Assembly: GCF_035510375.1 (NCBI RefSeq)
Contig: NZ_DATKHG010000030.1
Source: Paenibacillus_I sp035510375
GTDB taxonomy: Bacteria > Bacillota > Bacilli > Paenibacillales > Paenibacillaceae
DNA length: 64,000 bases
Reading direction: 5' to 3' (one strand)
In this document: one piece after another, positions 36,880 to 46,364 of the stretch
Layout: every line of letters starts with the position of its first letter
How positions within the stretch are numbered: the first letter of the stretch is position 1
Position numbers and translations under genes: made by a program
Notes under the pieces: model-generated
What the model was told of the DNA's origin: nothing
What the model saw: the letters and a program-made list of their open reading frames with translations, nothing else
Databases searched by the model: none

Positions 36880-37694
36880 CCGCTTTCCCTTCCCTCGGCC
36901 GAATGCGCCTGAGGCGCGACGGATTCGGCCAAATTTTCAAATTTGCTCCGATGGGCGCACAAGGCCCGAAACGCTATGCCCCGTTCATCGCCGAGCACGA
37001 ATGCGCGTACGCCTCTGCCGCGCCAATCCGCCAGGTCTTCGTCGGCACGGGGAATCGCACAGTAAGGTACACCGCGGTTTTTCGCACTTTCCTGAACCCG
37101 GCGGAGCGCATCCTTGACCACCGGGGCCCTCGTTTGCCAGGGAACCCCGTAAGACTGCGAAAGGTCCGCCGCTCCCTCCAGCACCATATCGATGCCGGTC
37201 ACCGACAAAATGTCATCGATCCGCTCAACGCCTTCCCGGTCTTCAATCAACGGCACCGCCATGATTTCCTCGTTCGCGTCGCGGATGTAAGCTTGAAGGT
37301 CGAGCTTGCCGAAAGCGGCGGGACGCCCCCCGTTCAGGCTCCGGTTTCCCTGCGGATGGTAGCGGCTCGCTTGAACGATCGCTTCCGCCTCTTCTTTCGT
37401 CTTCACATGCGGGGCGACGATGCCCTGCGCCCCCGCGTCAAGGGCACGCAGTATGGGACCGGACGAGCAATCGGGCACGCGGACCAGCACCGTCAAATGT
37501 ACGGCTTCAGCCGCACGTATCATATTTTCCAGCGTCTCCGGATTGATCGACACATGCTCTGTATCGACGATCACGAAATCGAATCCCGCGCAGCCGATCA
37601 TCTCCACTGCCACGGGAGACGGGATGGAGGAAAACAGCCCAAAGACGGTTTCCCCTGCCTGCAATTTTCGCTTCAACATGTTCTTGCGCAGCAT
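36876..37694 (-). CDS. sbnG: SbnG-like citrate synthase (HpcH/HpaI aldolase fold)
   Basis: A 272-residue HpcH/HpaI-type aldolase. Landmarks are GLFSSIPSPVAVEMIGCAGFDFVIVDTEHV, GAQGIVAPHVKTKEEAEAIV and VPLIEDREGVERIDDILSV with GIDMVLEGAADLSQSYG. In Staphylococcus aureus SbnG makes citrate from oxaloacetate and acetyl-CoA for staphyloferrin B, independent of the TCA cycle; the same role is inferred here because it sits between two IucA/IucC genes and sbnH. GGGGGAG precedes ATG 37694, two bases after the previous stop. Confidence 0.88.
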   Translation of the reverse strand: MLRKNMLKRKLQAGETVFGLFSSIPSPVAVEMIGCAGFDFVIVDTEHVSINPETLENMIRAAEAVHLTVLVRVPDCSSGPILRALDAGAQGIVAPHVKTKEEAEAIVQASRYHPQGNRSLNGGRPAAFGKLDLQAYIRDANEEIMAVPLIEDREGVERIDDILSVTGIDMVLEGAADLSQSYGVPWQTRAPVVKDALRRVQESAKNRGVPYCAIPRADEDLADWRGRGVRAFVLGDERGIAFRALCAHRSKFENLAESVAPQAHSAEGRESG

Positions 37695-37695
37695 C

Positions 37696-39537
37696 CTACT
37701 CCCCCGCTCGCGCCGCAATCGTTTCCGCGCATCGGTAGAGCGGATTGCCGACCCGGTGAGTCCGAAGCTCCGTATCCGGAAACAAGCGGCGCTTCGTCAA
37801 TTGTTCGACTTCAATGGACGGAGCGAACAAATCGAACAATTGATAACGATGCCGCAGCTCCGGGAAGCGCCGCTGGTAGCCTTCGATCGCCTGACGAACG
37901 AGCGACCAGAATTCCCGTTCTTCATAAAGGAAATGATCGGCCATGAACAGCGCGAGCTCTCCCAGATTGATAAAGAACAATGCGTCATGCACGAAATCCC
38001 TCACGAGCGCCGGATCATCCGCTTCAATAAACGAGTTGCGGTTCACTCGGGCATGGTATTCCGGAGTGGCGAGCAGGTCCGGGCATTTTTCGGGTGCGAA
38101 CAGGTGCTCTTTCGAGAAACGGACGCCATCGTGAAAATCTTTCAGCGCCACGCGGCAAGGCACCCCTTCCTTGTGAATCAGCACCATATTTTGCGCGTGC
38201 GACTCCAAGGCGATTCCATGGGCGTACAGTAGGTGAACGATCGGCAGAACAGCCGCCTCCAGCAGCCTTTTCAACCAATGTTCAATCCCCGCTGCACGGA
38301 CCCAAGGCTCGATAAACGGCCGGCCATCCAGATCCGTCGCACAGAGCGCGTTGAAGGGAACGGCCTCTTCCCCCTCCTCCAGATAGGAATGAAGACTCTC
38401 CCGCCAAATGCATCCGAGCGTACCGTAGACCGATGACTGTACCAAATCGGAGAGTGCCGGACGATCATAGGAAATTCCCAACACTTCGCCCAGCAGAATC
38501 AAGCGGGATTCTTCATGCAGAAAAGGATCCCCGGCCGCGAGCTCCTTCAGCCAATCCGACACGGCCGGCGCGTTCTCCACCGTATGGGGCGCCAGAACGC
38601 GTCCGGTGGACGTGTTGAGGATGCTCATCGACAATTTGAGATATGCCTTCCCGGGCGATGTCCGATTCGCCAATGTTCGAATCGATTGCTGCGGGCGATA
38701 AGCGTCTGTGCCCGTACCCAGCACAATAAGGCGCTTCTCGCGTAAATCCTGCAGGTGTGATGCTGCAATTTGCTTCTGCCACTGCCACGGATGAACCGGC
38801 AAAAAAACATAATCGTCAGGATCAACCTCTTGACTGCGAACTTTTTCCGTAAACAAGCTCAATTGCCGGGCTCCGAGTTCGGCCTTCATAAACCCGTCAT
38901 ACTCCAACCGGCGGGAAACGGCGGCTCGTGTCCATTCTTTGTATGCGGCCAGCCACAGCGGGTGAATCTCTTGCTTGAATTCGGGACCGTACGCATAATG
39001 ATCCGCGTAATCGAATCCGATCCGCGATTTGTAGCTGGGATGATAGGGATGGCCGTCCATCACATTTCCTTCCAGAATGTCATAGCTGCACCCCTCCAGC
39101 CGCATGCCCTGTTCAAAGCGGTCGTATTGTGCCAGCGCATCTTTAAACAGCGTCTGTTCCAGTTCATGAATAAACGTAACCAGGCGCCCTTCATCCGCGC
39201 CCAGCGAGCCGCGAATCTCAAGCAGGAACCGGCTGAGAGAATCAGCTTCCCTCGTCATCCCGTCCGCCGTACGGTCAATTGGCATGCCGCTCAACCGGAT
39301 CCGCCCGAACGTAAATCTTCTCTGTCCCCGGAACGTGTAGACAACGGGAAGTCCCGCTTCGTCCCTGCCGTTAATGGTGAAGCGCGCCTCTCCTCCCGAG
39401 CCCTCCGTCTCCGGAGAAACCATCCCTTCATAAATCAGCGATTCGATCAACTGGCGAAAAATCCGTCTGCGCACCGCGACAAACCGGTCGGATTGAATCG
39501 CCTGCTGTACGGTCAATGGCTGCCATTTTTGTTTCAT
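37696..39537 (-). CDS. IucA/IucC-family siderophore synthetase (type C-like)
   Basis: A 613-residue NRPS-independent siderophore (NIS) synthetase that would adenylate a carboxylate and couple it to an amine. The nucleotide-binding motif is GHPYHPSYKSRIGFDYADHYAYGPEF, followed by LPVHPWQWQKQIAASHL and RTLANRTSPGKAYLKLSMSI, then GIALESHAQNMVLIHKEGVPCRVALKDFHDG, and a FhuF-like C terminus. The SYKSRIGF form is typical of type C enzymes, which act on monoamide intermediates; this is a tentative class. It overlaps the upstream synthetase by four bases. Confidence 0.9.
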   Translation of the reverse strand: MKQKWQPLTVQQAIQSDRFVAVRRRIFRQLIESLIYEGMVSPETEGSGGEARFTINGRDEAGLPVVYTFRGQRRFTFGRIRLSGMPIDRTADGMTREADSLSRFLLEIRGSLGADEGRLVTFIHELEQTLFKDALAQYDRFEQGMRLEGCSYDILEGNVMDGHPYHPSYKSRIGFDYADHYAYGPEFKQEIHPLWLAAYKEWTRAAVSRRLEYDGFMKAELGARQLSLFTEKVRSQEVDPDDYVFLPVHPWQWQKQIAASHLQDLREKRLIVLGTGTDAYRPQQSIRTLANRTSPGKAYLKLSMSILNTSTGRVLAPHTVENAPAVSDWLKELAAGDPFLHEESRLILLGEVLGISYDRPALSDLVQSSVYGTLGCIWRESLHSYLEEGEEAVPFNALCATDLDGRPFIEPWVRAAGIEHWLKRLLEAAVLPIVHLLYAHGIALESHAQNMVLIHKEGVPCRVALKDFHDGVRFSKEHLFAPEKCPDLLATPEYHARVNRNSFIEADDPALVRDFVHDALFFINLGELALFMADHFLYEEREFWSLVRQAIEGYQRRFPELRHRYQLFDLFAPSIEVEQLTKRRLFPDTELRTHRVGNPLYRCAETIAARAGE

Positions 39538-41393
39538 ACCGTCACCTCACACCGGATCAGCGGATTTGGAATTTCTACATAAAGAGGGGTTTCTCCCCGA
39601 TTCTGAAAACCGCTCGCCAAATTTGCCTTTGCAGGCAAGCCTTCGCTTTCAAGCAAATCGCGCAAATACGGCTTTCGTTCCTCGCCCTCAAACAGGCCGG
39701 ATGTTTGCAACACTTCACTTACAACCTGCCAGAGCGCCAATTCGTCAACTTCCCCGTACAAAGCCAGCGTATGGATCAAATGGCCCAAATGATTCACGAA
39801 GAAATAATATTTCAGCCGGTTCCATGCTTCTTCATCCGGATAGAACGCCGGACTGTCTTCCGGCAGTCCGAACAGGCCGTCGTTCAAAGCTCGTTCCCGG
39901 CTGATGCTGACGCCTTCGAGATCCCTTATCCAGAAACGGATCGGCCAACCGTTCTGCAGCGTCACCATTGAATTTTGGACATGCGCCTCCACACTGATCC
40001 CACGTTCAAGGAACAGCCACAAAACAGGCGATAACGCGATTTCCAAATATCGTTCAAGCCACTTTCCCAGAAAAGCGCGATCCGGCATCGTCCGCTTTGC
40101 CGCTGCCGCCATGCGCACCGCTTCCCAGACGGGCGCCTCGTTGGCGCGGGGAGGCTGTTCCAGCAGAGCGGCCACCACGGTCGGAGCGTCCCCGCCCTCG
40201 AGTTGTTTCTTATTAACCGAATCGCGAACCGGGTTTTCACGAAAGATCACCCCGAAGCTTTCAGCCAAACTTCCCCCCTGTTCTTCTGATCCAGCCGGGA
40301 CTGTCAAAGTTCGATACCCGGCCTCCAGCAGCACGCCGAACTCCGAATAAGGAATTTCATCCCTCAGGCGGGCCAGCACCCGGCCGGCATCGACCGTCCG
40401 CTTTAATTGTTCGGTGGGATTTACCCGTACGAAATTGGTTATCCGTACGTTGAGCGGCAGCTTGAACATATAAGCATGCTGCGGATCCCATACCGTTCGG
40501 ATCGACGAAGTCGGATAAACCGGATTGCCGAGCGGACCCAAATCTATTAATTGTCCGGCCTCGATCAACTCTGTTACTTCAGCGACGTTCTTCAGATACT
40601 GCGCCTGCCAAGGATGACAAGGCATCAGCCGGTAGTGCCGCCGGAGAGAACCGAGCTGCTGCCGTGCCGCCTCAAGCACCTTGACCGGCATCATCTCCTC
40701 CCCGGTTGTCTCCGGCAAACATTCCGCCACAAGTTCAGGTGAAGCGGCAAAATAATGCAGGACAAAGGAGGCCCCCAATTCCGGAGCGTAACGTTCAAGG
40801 TCGTCGGGAGAGAATCCTTCCGAGCTCTTGGGGGTAGGATGGAACGGATGCCCGTAAATCAGCGACTGCTCCGCGGCGCAAAAACGTTGTCCCCCCGTCT
40901 GTTCCCATAAAGAAACGCCTGGCCGCAAACTACGCTGAATATATTTACTCGTCTTTTCAATGGAGTTCTCAATCCGCGAAAGCATGGCGTTTACTCTATC
41001 GTTCCTGTCAGATTCGTCAGGTTCCGAGCAGGCAAGCTCCTGCAGCAAAGCTGCTGCAAGCTCCCGGCATTCTTCGAGCTCGTTGACATTCCCTTTATCG
41101 ATTTTGTACCAGGAAGTTCCGTAGCGATGATGCCCGAAAGCGGAGAAATAACGCAATGATCCGAAGATTACCGTTCCTGTATCGGACAACTCCACCTTCA
41201 TGGGAATACCTTGTTTCTCCATTTCCTCAACTATTTCAATGGGAAGCATCTTCAGGGATTGATCATCGGGCCCCAGCCCCGGATTCCAAATTCCTTTCTC
41301 ACGCAAATAGGCGTTTAACAATCTTTCTCTCGTTGCTTGCTCTGCCCACCGAACATTTCTGTTATCCTCTTTACTTTTTGAATGGTTTACCAT
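39534..41393 (-). CDS. IucA/IucC-family siderophore synthetase (type A-like)
   Basis: A 619-residue NIS synthetase. The core motif is YGHPFHPTPKSSEGFSPDDLERYAPEL, then MPCHPWQAQYLKNV, YPTSSIRTVWDPQHAYMFKLPLNVRITNFVR, and GISVEAHVQNSMVTLQNG. The TPKSSEGF form resembles enzymes that start from free citrate (type A), so it may make the first citryl-amine bond. Two starts are possible: ATG 41417 and ATG 41393 (preferred, GGAGGTGGG upstream). It lies directly after the SDR gene and overlaps the next synthetase by four bases. Confidence 0.9.
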   Translation of the reverse strand: MVNHSKSKEDNRNVRWAEQATRERLLNAYLREKGIWNPGLGPDDQSLKMLPIEIVEEMEKQGIPMKVELSDTGTVIFGSLRYFSAFGHHRYGTSWYKIDKGNVNELEECRELAAALLQELACSEPDESDRNDRVNAMLSRIENSIEKTSKYIQRSLRPGVSLWEQTGGQRFCAAEQSLIYGHPFHPTPKSSEGFSPDDLERYAPELGASFVLHYFAASPELVAECLPETTGEEMMPVKVLEAARQQLGSLRRHYRLMPCHPWQAQYLKNVAEVTELIEAGQLIDLGPLGNPVYPTSSIRTVWDPQHAYMFKLPLNVRITNFVRVNPTEQLKRTVDAGRVLARLRDEIPYSEFGVLLEAGYRTLTVPAGSEEQGGSLAESFGVIFRENPVRDSVNKKQLEGGDAPTVVAALLEQPPRANEAPVWEAVRMAAAAKRTMPDRAFLGKWLERYLEIALSPVLWLFLERGISVEAHVQNSMVTLQNGWPIRFWIRDLEGVSISRERALNDGLFGLPEDSPAFYPDEEAWNRLKYYFFVNHLGHLIHTLALYGEVDELALWQVVSEVLQTSGLFEGEERKPYLRDLLESEGLPAKANLASGFQNRGETPLYVEIPNPLIRCEVTV

Positions 41394-41420
41394 TTTTGAC
41401 TTCCCACCTCCATCCATGTT

Positions 41421-42131
41421 TCACCACGGCAATTCCCCGACACCCGGCTGTATGAATCGTTCGGAACGATTAATCTCCATTCCGTCAATCCAGCGGAAAA
41501 TATGCCCGGCCGCTTCATGAACTTCGAGATCGCCATCCAGTGAGCTTGGGCCGGATATAAATACTCCCGGGTGGATCGCGCGGATGCAAATCCCTTTTTT
41601 GCTAAATTCCTGATCCATGCAGATGGTCAGCATATTCTGTGCCGCTTTAGCCACTCGATAGGAATAGGTAAATTTTCTGTTCCTGAATTCAGCGGAAGCC
41701 ATTTTCGACAAGGAACCCAATCGGGATGAGACGTTGATGATCCTGGGATTGTCGCCGTTTTGCAAAAATGCCATGGCAGCCTGAACGACCCTTAAGACTC
41801 CTAGACAATGAACGTTCAGCAATTCACTTATTTCTTCAGGTTCGACTTTTTCCAGTTCCCGGCTTCTGCCTGGAATACCTGCGTTATTAATCACGATATC
41901 TATCTTGTCTGTAAAATTTCGGATGGTCGATTGGATGCTCTCTTTGCAATCGTCCAATCTTACATCGGCAACAATCGGATAGCACCTATCATTGTATTCC
42001 GCCATTAAATCAATTGCGGCTTCCTCGCTTCGAACCAGGGGAAACACTTGATAGTGGTTGGAGTGAAAACACTTGACCAACTCATATCCAAGACCTCTGT
42101 TTGCTCCGGTAATCAATACGTTTCCTTTCAC
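41421..42131 (-). CDS. Short-chain dehydrogenase/reductase in the siderophore operon
   Basis: A 236-residue classical SDR. The cofactor loop is LITGANRGLGYELVKCF, the NNAG motif follows at IVINNAGIPGR, the catalytic serine is in IINVSSRLGSLSK, and YSYRVAKAAQNM holds the Tyr and Lys. It begins at GTG with AAAGGTGGAG upstream. No SDR is part of the known staphyloferrin B set, so it may reduce or oxidise a precursor or the finished siderophore. The gene is visibly more A+T-rich than those on the flanks of the locus. Confidence 0.9.
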   Translation of the reverse strand: MKGNVLITGANRGLGYELVKCFHSNHYQVFPLVRSEEAAIDLMAEYNDRCYPIVADVRLDDCKESIQSTIRNFTDKIDIVINNAGIPGRSRELEKVEPEEISELLNVHCLGVLRVVQAAMAFLQNGDNPRIINVSSRLGSLSKMASAEFRNRKFTYSYRVAKAAQNMLTICMDQEFSKKGICIRAIHPGVFISGPSSLDGDLEVHEAAGHIFRWIDGMEINRSERFIQPGVGELPW

Positions 42132-42157
42132 CGTTCTCCACCTTTCATAACGGATCT

Positions 42158-43366
42158 TTAATAGGTTGAAACGGCCATCTTGCGAAGCGAGTAATCCAGA
42201 ATGGATACGGCTTCATCAACGTCTTCTTTTGTGATGATTAACGGCGGCAGAATGCGTACCACCTGGTTGAGGCTGGGTGCGACTAAAAGTCCGTGCTTAT
42301 TCGCTTCGGCGACAACCGGTACACTGCTCACAGAAAGCTGAAGCCCGACCAGAAGCCCTTTTCCGCGGACTTCCTTAATCATTGAATGCCTTTCCTTTAG
42401 AGCCTCTAATTGAGATTTAAGATAAGCGCCTGCTTGTTTGACATGATCCAGCAGATTTTCATTTAATATCGTTTGGACGGTAGCTACTCCCGCCGCGCAT
42501 ACTACCGGGTTTGCGCCGAACGTGGCTCCGTGGTCTCCGGGTTGGAATGCCGAAGCTGCTTCGCCGAAAGCCGCAATAGCCGCATTGGGGAGTCCGCCCG
42601 ACAGCCCCTTTCCAATGGTTAGAATATCCGGCTTGACTCCATACTCCTGATACGCAAAAAACGATCCCGTTCGTCCCATGCCGGTTTGAATTTCATCAAA
42701 TATAAGAAGGGAGCCATAACGGTCGCAAAGCTCTCTCGCTCCCCTCAAAAAGGCGTCCGAACCCACATAAGCGCCTGCTTCACCCTGGATGGGCTCAAGA
42801 ATGACGGCACATACCTTGTGATCCATCGCTTGCTCCAAAGCTTCCAGATCGTTAAAGGGGACATGGGTAAATCCTGCAAGAGCGGGCCCGAATCCTTCCC
42901 TCATATCCGGTTTGCCGCTGGCGGCCAATGCCCCGTAAGTGCGTCCATGATAAGAGCGTATCGCGCCGATCACACGCGTTTTCTCCGCATTGCCTTTACG
43001 GCAGGCATATTTCCGCGCCAGCTTGATTGCTCCTTCTATGGCTTCCGCACCGCTGGGACTGAAAAACACGCGATCGCCGGCACCGTTCTCCACCAGCAGC
43101 CTCGCCAAATGAACGGAAGGCTCATTGTAGAACCAATTCGATACATGCAATAATTTTCCGGATTGTTCTGCGATGGCTTGAACGACGCGAGGATGGGAGT
43201 GTCCCAAAACATTAACGGCATATCCGGCAAGAAAATCGAGATATTCATTGCCGTCCAGATCCCATACCCGAACCCCTTTTCCGTGTGACAATACAATCGG
43301 GTTCCTGCGGGACGTGTGCATCAGGGACCGATCCCCCAGCTCCCTTATGTACTCAGATGTAACCAT
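42158..43366 (-). CDS. Class III aminotransferase (acetylornithine-type) in the siderophore operon
   Basis: A 402-residue PLP aminotransferase like ArgD or GabT. Landmarks are YLDFLAGYAVNVLGHSHPRVVQA, FFSPSGAEAIEGAIKLARKYA, VILEPIQGEAGAYV, LLIFDEIQTGMGRTGSFFAYQ, the PLP lysine in ILTIGKGLSGGLPNAAI, and HGATFGANPVVCAAGVAT. It is unusual for a staphyloferrin B-like set and could supply a diamine or amino donor such as ornithine or diaminobutyrate; that is inference. AGAGGAG lies seven bases before the ATG. It lies 26 bases upstream of the SDR gene. Confidence 0.9.
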   Translation of the reverse strand: MVTSEYIRELGDRSLMHTSRRNPIVLSHGKGVRVWDLDGNEYLDFLAGYAVNVLGHSHPRVVQAIAEQSGKLLHVSNWFYNEPSVHLARLLVENGAGDRVFFSPSGAEAIEGAIKLARKYACRKGNAEKTRVIGAIRSYHGRTYGALAASGKPDMREGFGPALAGFTHVPFNDLEALEQAMDHKVCAVILEPIQGEAGAYVGSDAFLRGARELCDRYGSLLIFDEIQTGMGRTGSFFAYQEYGVKPDILTIGKGLSGGLPNAAIAAFGEAASAFQPGDHGATFGANPVVCAAGVATVQTILNENLLDHVKQAGAYLKSQLEALKERHSMIKEVRGKGLLVGLQLSVSSVPVVAEANKHGLLVAPSLNQVVRILPPLIITKEDVDEAVSILDYSLRKMAVSTY

Positions 43367-43387
43367 AGAGATTCTCCTCTCACCCGC

Positions 43388-45289
43388 TCATAAATTCCGC
43401 AAAGGGTTATCCGTCACGCCTGATCCGGCCGGCATACTGCCTCCACCGGAACCGCTTCTCTGCAGGAGCGGCTTGATCAGTGTGCGGGTCGGCCAAACCG
43501 GGCTGTCGAGCAGCTGCTGCGCAAGGATATCGCGTACCTCTTTAGGCAAATCCATATCCGTCAGACATGACCGGATAGTCGCCCGGACGGTTTTCCACAA
43601 CTCGGCTTCATCCATCGAATAGGCTTGTGAAATGGCGTCGATGATCGCATAAAGATTGACCTGTAGCCCTAACGTTTGAAAATAGGATAAAAGATGTTCG
43701 GGCGACGGATTGATCAAGCTGTTGGGAGTCCCGGGTTTGACCGTATAGTTCGGATTCGCGAGACCTTCCCGCTCAAGCCAGGGAAGATGCAAACGGATGG
43801 TGTCATGATCGCGCAGCAAGAGACCGGTGATATGGCCGTCTCGTATGACAAGCATGACGTTCTGACCGTGAATTTCCGGCATCATGCCGCAGCGAAAACA
43901 GATGAGCGCCGTCTCGATAAACGGTCGGCAAATCTCACGAAACAGGCTGATTACTTCCGTCTGCCCGTTTTGTGAACCGTACCGAGACCTTAGCAGCGCG
44001 GAAAATGCGGGAACCTGCCCGGTCGGGTCCATAACGGCCAATGCGGACATCGCAATCAAATCTACCTCTTTGTCCTCCGTCAGCTGAGCGGGATATTCTC
44101 TGACCAGACAAGCAAGATGTCCCGGTTTGTCTTCGTATGGATCGCCCTCAAGGTCGTGGAATCCCCACCACAGCTTCTCGCTGCAGAGGTGAAGCCTGTT
44201 CCGCAGCAGCGGTTGTTCGTCAATAACCCGTTGCAGCAGCTCCTGTCCTTTCTCCCCGTTAAGCAGATAGCGAGGAGGAAGAATACGGAGTGCGGCAAGC
44301 GAATAAATGCCGATCGGCACCTTTACGTGATACCGCCCTCCGTGCACTGGAGAAAGCCCGCGGACAGACGATGTCGCAACAAACCTCCCCAACCCTTGAA
44401 TGATCGGTATACAAATCCCCTTCTCAATCTCGCTTTTGAAGACGGCAGGGATGACATGCCGCATTTGCCAGGGATGAACCGGCAGCGCCAGATAATCCTC
44501 TTGGTTAATGCCGGCCGCAGCTATGGCCGATTCAAGCTGCCGGTACTCGGAATCCTCCAGAATGAATCTCCCGACGTCTTCTGCCGACAGCCCTTTAGAA
44601 ATATGATCACGCCTTACGGCTACCCAATCCAGGCCGAATTGGCAGCCGAATTCAGGACTGAATTTTCGGTAGTCGCCGCTGTCCCAACCGCGCTTCGCCC
44701 GGGAAGTCGGATGAAAAGGACGATCCCGAAGCGAAGAGAGGCGTTCGATTCGGAGCAGAGATGACGGAGGGGACGTGTCCCCTCCATCGGCAAATTCGTG
44801 TGCCGCTTCCAATGAGAGGGCCGTATGTTCAATCGCGTCTCCCAGTTCCGCCAGAAATTCACTCAGATTCGGAAGCAGAGCCGCGCGTTCTTCCTCTGAA
44901 ACGGAATCGGCCAATACGCGCATGAACGCAATTGGACTAAGAGATTGCCGCGATATGCCCTCTGAACGGTTCGTCACCAGCAGAACGGGCGGACGGCTTA
45001 ATTTATACGATTGTATAAAACGCTGTGGGCGTACCCGGAACACTACGGCGTGCTCCATATCCAGTCTCAGTCGAAAATAATATTCTCCTTCCGCCAATTT
45101 GAATGGCGAGAGCGAGAACATCTCCGGCAAGTCTGCTGTGACGACACCTCGGTCGGCGATGTCCAGAACATTTTCGTGAAACATGGCATTCACCAAATCG
45201 CTCAAGACCGATTCCGACGCCGCCTCACGCAGCTTTTGCAAATCCGGGACCGGAGTATCGGCCTCTGTTCCGATCAATTGATTATCCAA
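43388..45289 (-). CDS. IucA/IucC-family siderophore synthetase (first in the operon)
   Basis: A 633-residue NIS synthetase, the most divergent of the three. The core motif is RDRPFHPTSRAKRGWDSGDYRKFSPEF, with LPVHPWQMRHVIPAVF, and the C-terminal MMPEIHGQNVMLVIRDGHITGLLLRDHDTIRL. The DRPFHPTSRAKRGW form differs from the usual GHPxHPxxKxRxG, so its substrate class is uncertain; a type B enzyme acting on a ketoacid or aldehyde acid would fit an SbnC-like role. TTG is the start, eight bases after GGAGG. It follows sbnB after 56 bases. Confidence 0.88.
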   Translation of the reverse strand: MDNQLIGTEADTPVPDLQKLREAASESVLSDLVNAMFHENVLDIADRGVVTADLPEMFSLSPFKLAEGEYYFRLRLDMEHAVVFRVRPQRFIQSYKLSRPPVLLVTNRSEGISRQSLSPIAFMRVLADSVSEEERAALLPNLSEFLAELGDAIEHTALSLEAAHEFADGGDTSPPSSLLRIERLSSLRDRPFHPTSRAKRGWDSGDYRKFSPEFGCQFGLDWVAVRRDHISKGLSAEDVGRFILEDSEYRQLESAIAAAGINQEDYLALPVHPWQMRHVIPAVFKSEIEKGICIPIIQGLGRFVATSSVRGLSPVHGGRYHVKVPIGIYSLAALRILPPRYLLNGEKGQELLQRVIDEQPLLRNRLHLCSEKLWWGFHDLEGDPYEDKPGHLACLVREYPAQLTEDKEVDLIAMSALAVMDPTGQVPAFSALLRSRYGSQNGQTEVISLFREICRPFIETALICFRCGMMPEIHGQNVMLVIRDGHITGLLLRDHDTIRLHLPWLEREGLANPNYTVKPGTPNSLINPSPEHLLSYFQTLGLQVNLYAIIDAISQAYSMDEAELWKTVRATIRSCLTDMDLPKEVRDILAQQLLDSPVWPTRTLIKPLLQRSGSGGGSMPAGSGVTDNPLRNL

Positions 45290-45345
45290 GCTACTACCTC
45301 CAACTCAAGCATGAACGATTGGTTGTGCTCACGCGATTCCAATTT

Positions 45346-46362
45346 TCAATAAAGACTCAATCGTGTTCCCGCGTTGGCGGCAACCGCCTTCAGATAAATT
45401 TCTTGTGCGCTTGCAATATCTTCAACGGCCATTCCCATCGGATTAAGGATGATGATTTCATCGTCCGATTCACGGCCGGGCTTGTTCCCGATCACAATAT
45501 CTCCCAGTTCGGCGTGTAGCTGTTCACGGGAAAATCGCCCTTCCAGCACGAGTTGATTCATTACTTTTTTCTCACGGTTCGATTGGTCCCAATCGTCAAC
45601 CACCACTTTGTCGGCTTGCAAGAACACCTCTTTATGTACGTCCATGATGGAAATGTTGCTTACAAAAACGCCTTTCTGAAGCCATTCAAACGGAATATAA
45701 GGCTGATCCGTTACCGTGCAAGTGACAACCATCTCGCCTTCCCTTACAGCGGACTCAGCGTCCTTGGCCGCAATTGCTTTCACATGCGGATAACGCTCCC
45801 GCAGCTCTTGAGCCAGTCGAGCCGCCGCGTCATGGTTCAGGTCAAAAAGGTGAAGGAAAGCAATATCCGGGAACTGTTCAATCAGCGATTGCAATTGCAT
45901 CTTGGCAATGATGCCGCACCCCATGCAAGCCACGCTTCGGAACCCTTTGCGGGCCAAGTAACGGGCGCCTATCACCGAGACGGCAGCCGTCCGCATGCCG
46001 CTGATCAGACTTGCCTCCATAATAGCGATCGGGTAGTTGCTTTCCGGGTCATTCAATATGATCAGGCCGCTTGCGCGTTCCATACCGCGTATGCGAGGGT
46101 TATCGTGTTTGCTTCCGATCCACTTCAGTCCGGACACCGGGACTTCGCCGCCTATATAGGCGGGCATCGCAATGATCCGGTCGGCGATATGGCCGTTTTT
46201 GCCCTCCACACGCAAGTATGGTTTGAGCGGTTGGACGAAATCCTGCCTTGCATGCAGCTCCAGCGCTCTGCCCACCGCTTTCACATAAAGATCGGAAGAC
46301 GCGCCGCCCAGCTTGGCAATATCCTCCTTGCTGAGGTATAAAATCGATTGATTGCGATGCAT
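45346..46362 (-). CDS. sbnB: 2,3-diaminopropionate biosynthesis protein SbnB
   Basis: A 338-residue NAD-dependent enzyme of the ornithine cyclodeaminase/mu-crystallin family. In S. aureus SbnB oxidatively cleaves N-(1-amino-1-carboxy-2-ethyl)glutamate to 2,3-diaminopropionate and alpha-ketoglutarate. Landmarks are VSGLKWIGSKHDNPRIRGMERASG, MRTAAVSVIGARYLARKG, the Rossmann VACMGCGIIAKMQLQSL, and VTCTVTDQPYIPFEW. It begins two bases after sbnA, so the two diaminopropionate genes are a coupled pair. Confidence 0.93.
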   Translation of the reverse strand: MHRNQSILYLSKEDIAKLGGASSDLYVKAVGRALELHARQDFVQPLKPYLRVEGKNGHIADRIIAMPAYIGGEVPVSGLKWIGSKHDNPRIRGMERASGLIILNDPESNYPIAIMEASLISGMRTAAVSVIGARYLARKGFRSVACMGCGIIAKMQLQSLIEQFPDIAFLHLFDLNHDAAARLAQELRERYPHVKAIAAKDAESAVREGEMVVTCTVTDQPYIPFEWLQKGVFVSNISIMDVHKEVFLQADKVVVDDWDQSNREKKVMNQLVLEGRFSREQLHAELGDIVIGNKPGRESDDEIIILNPMGMAVEDIASAQEIYLKAVAANAGTRLSLY

Positions 46363-46364
46363 CC

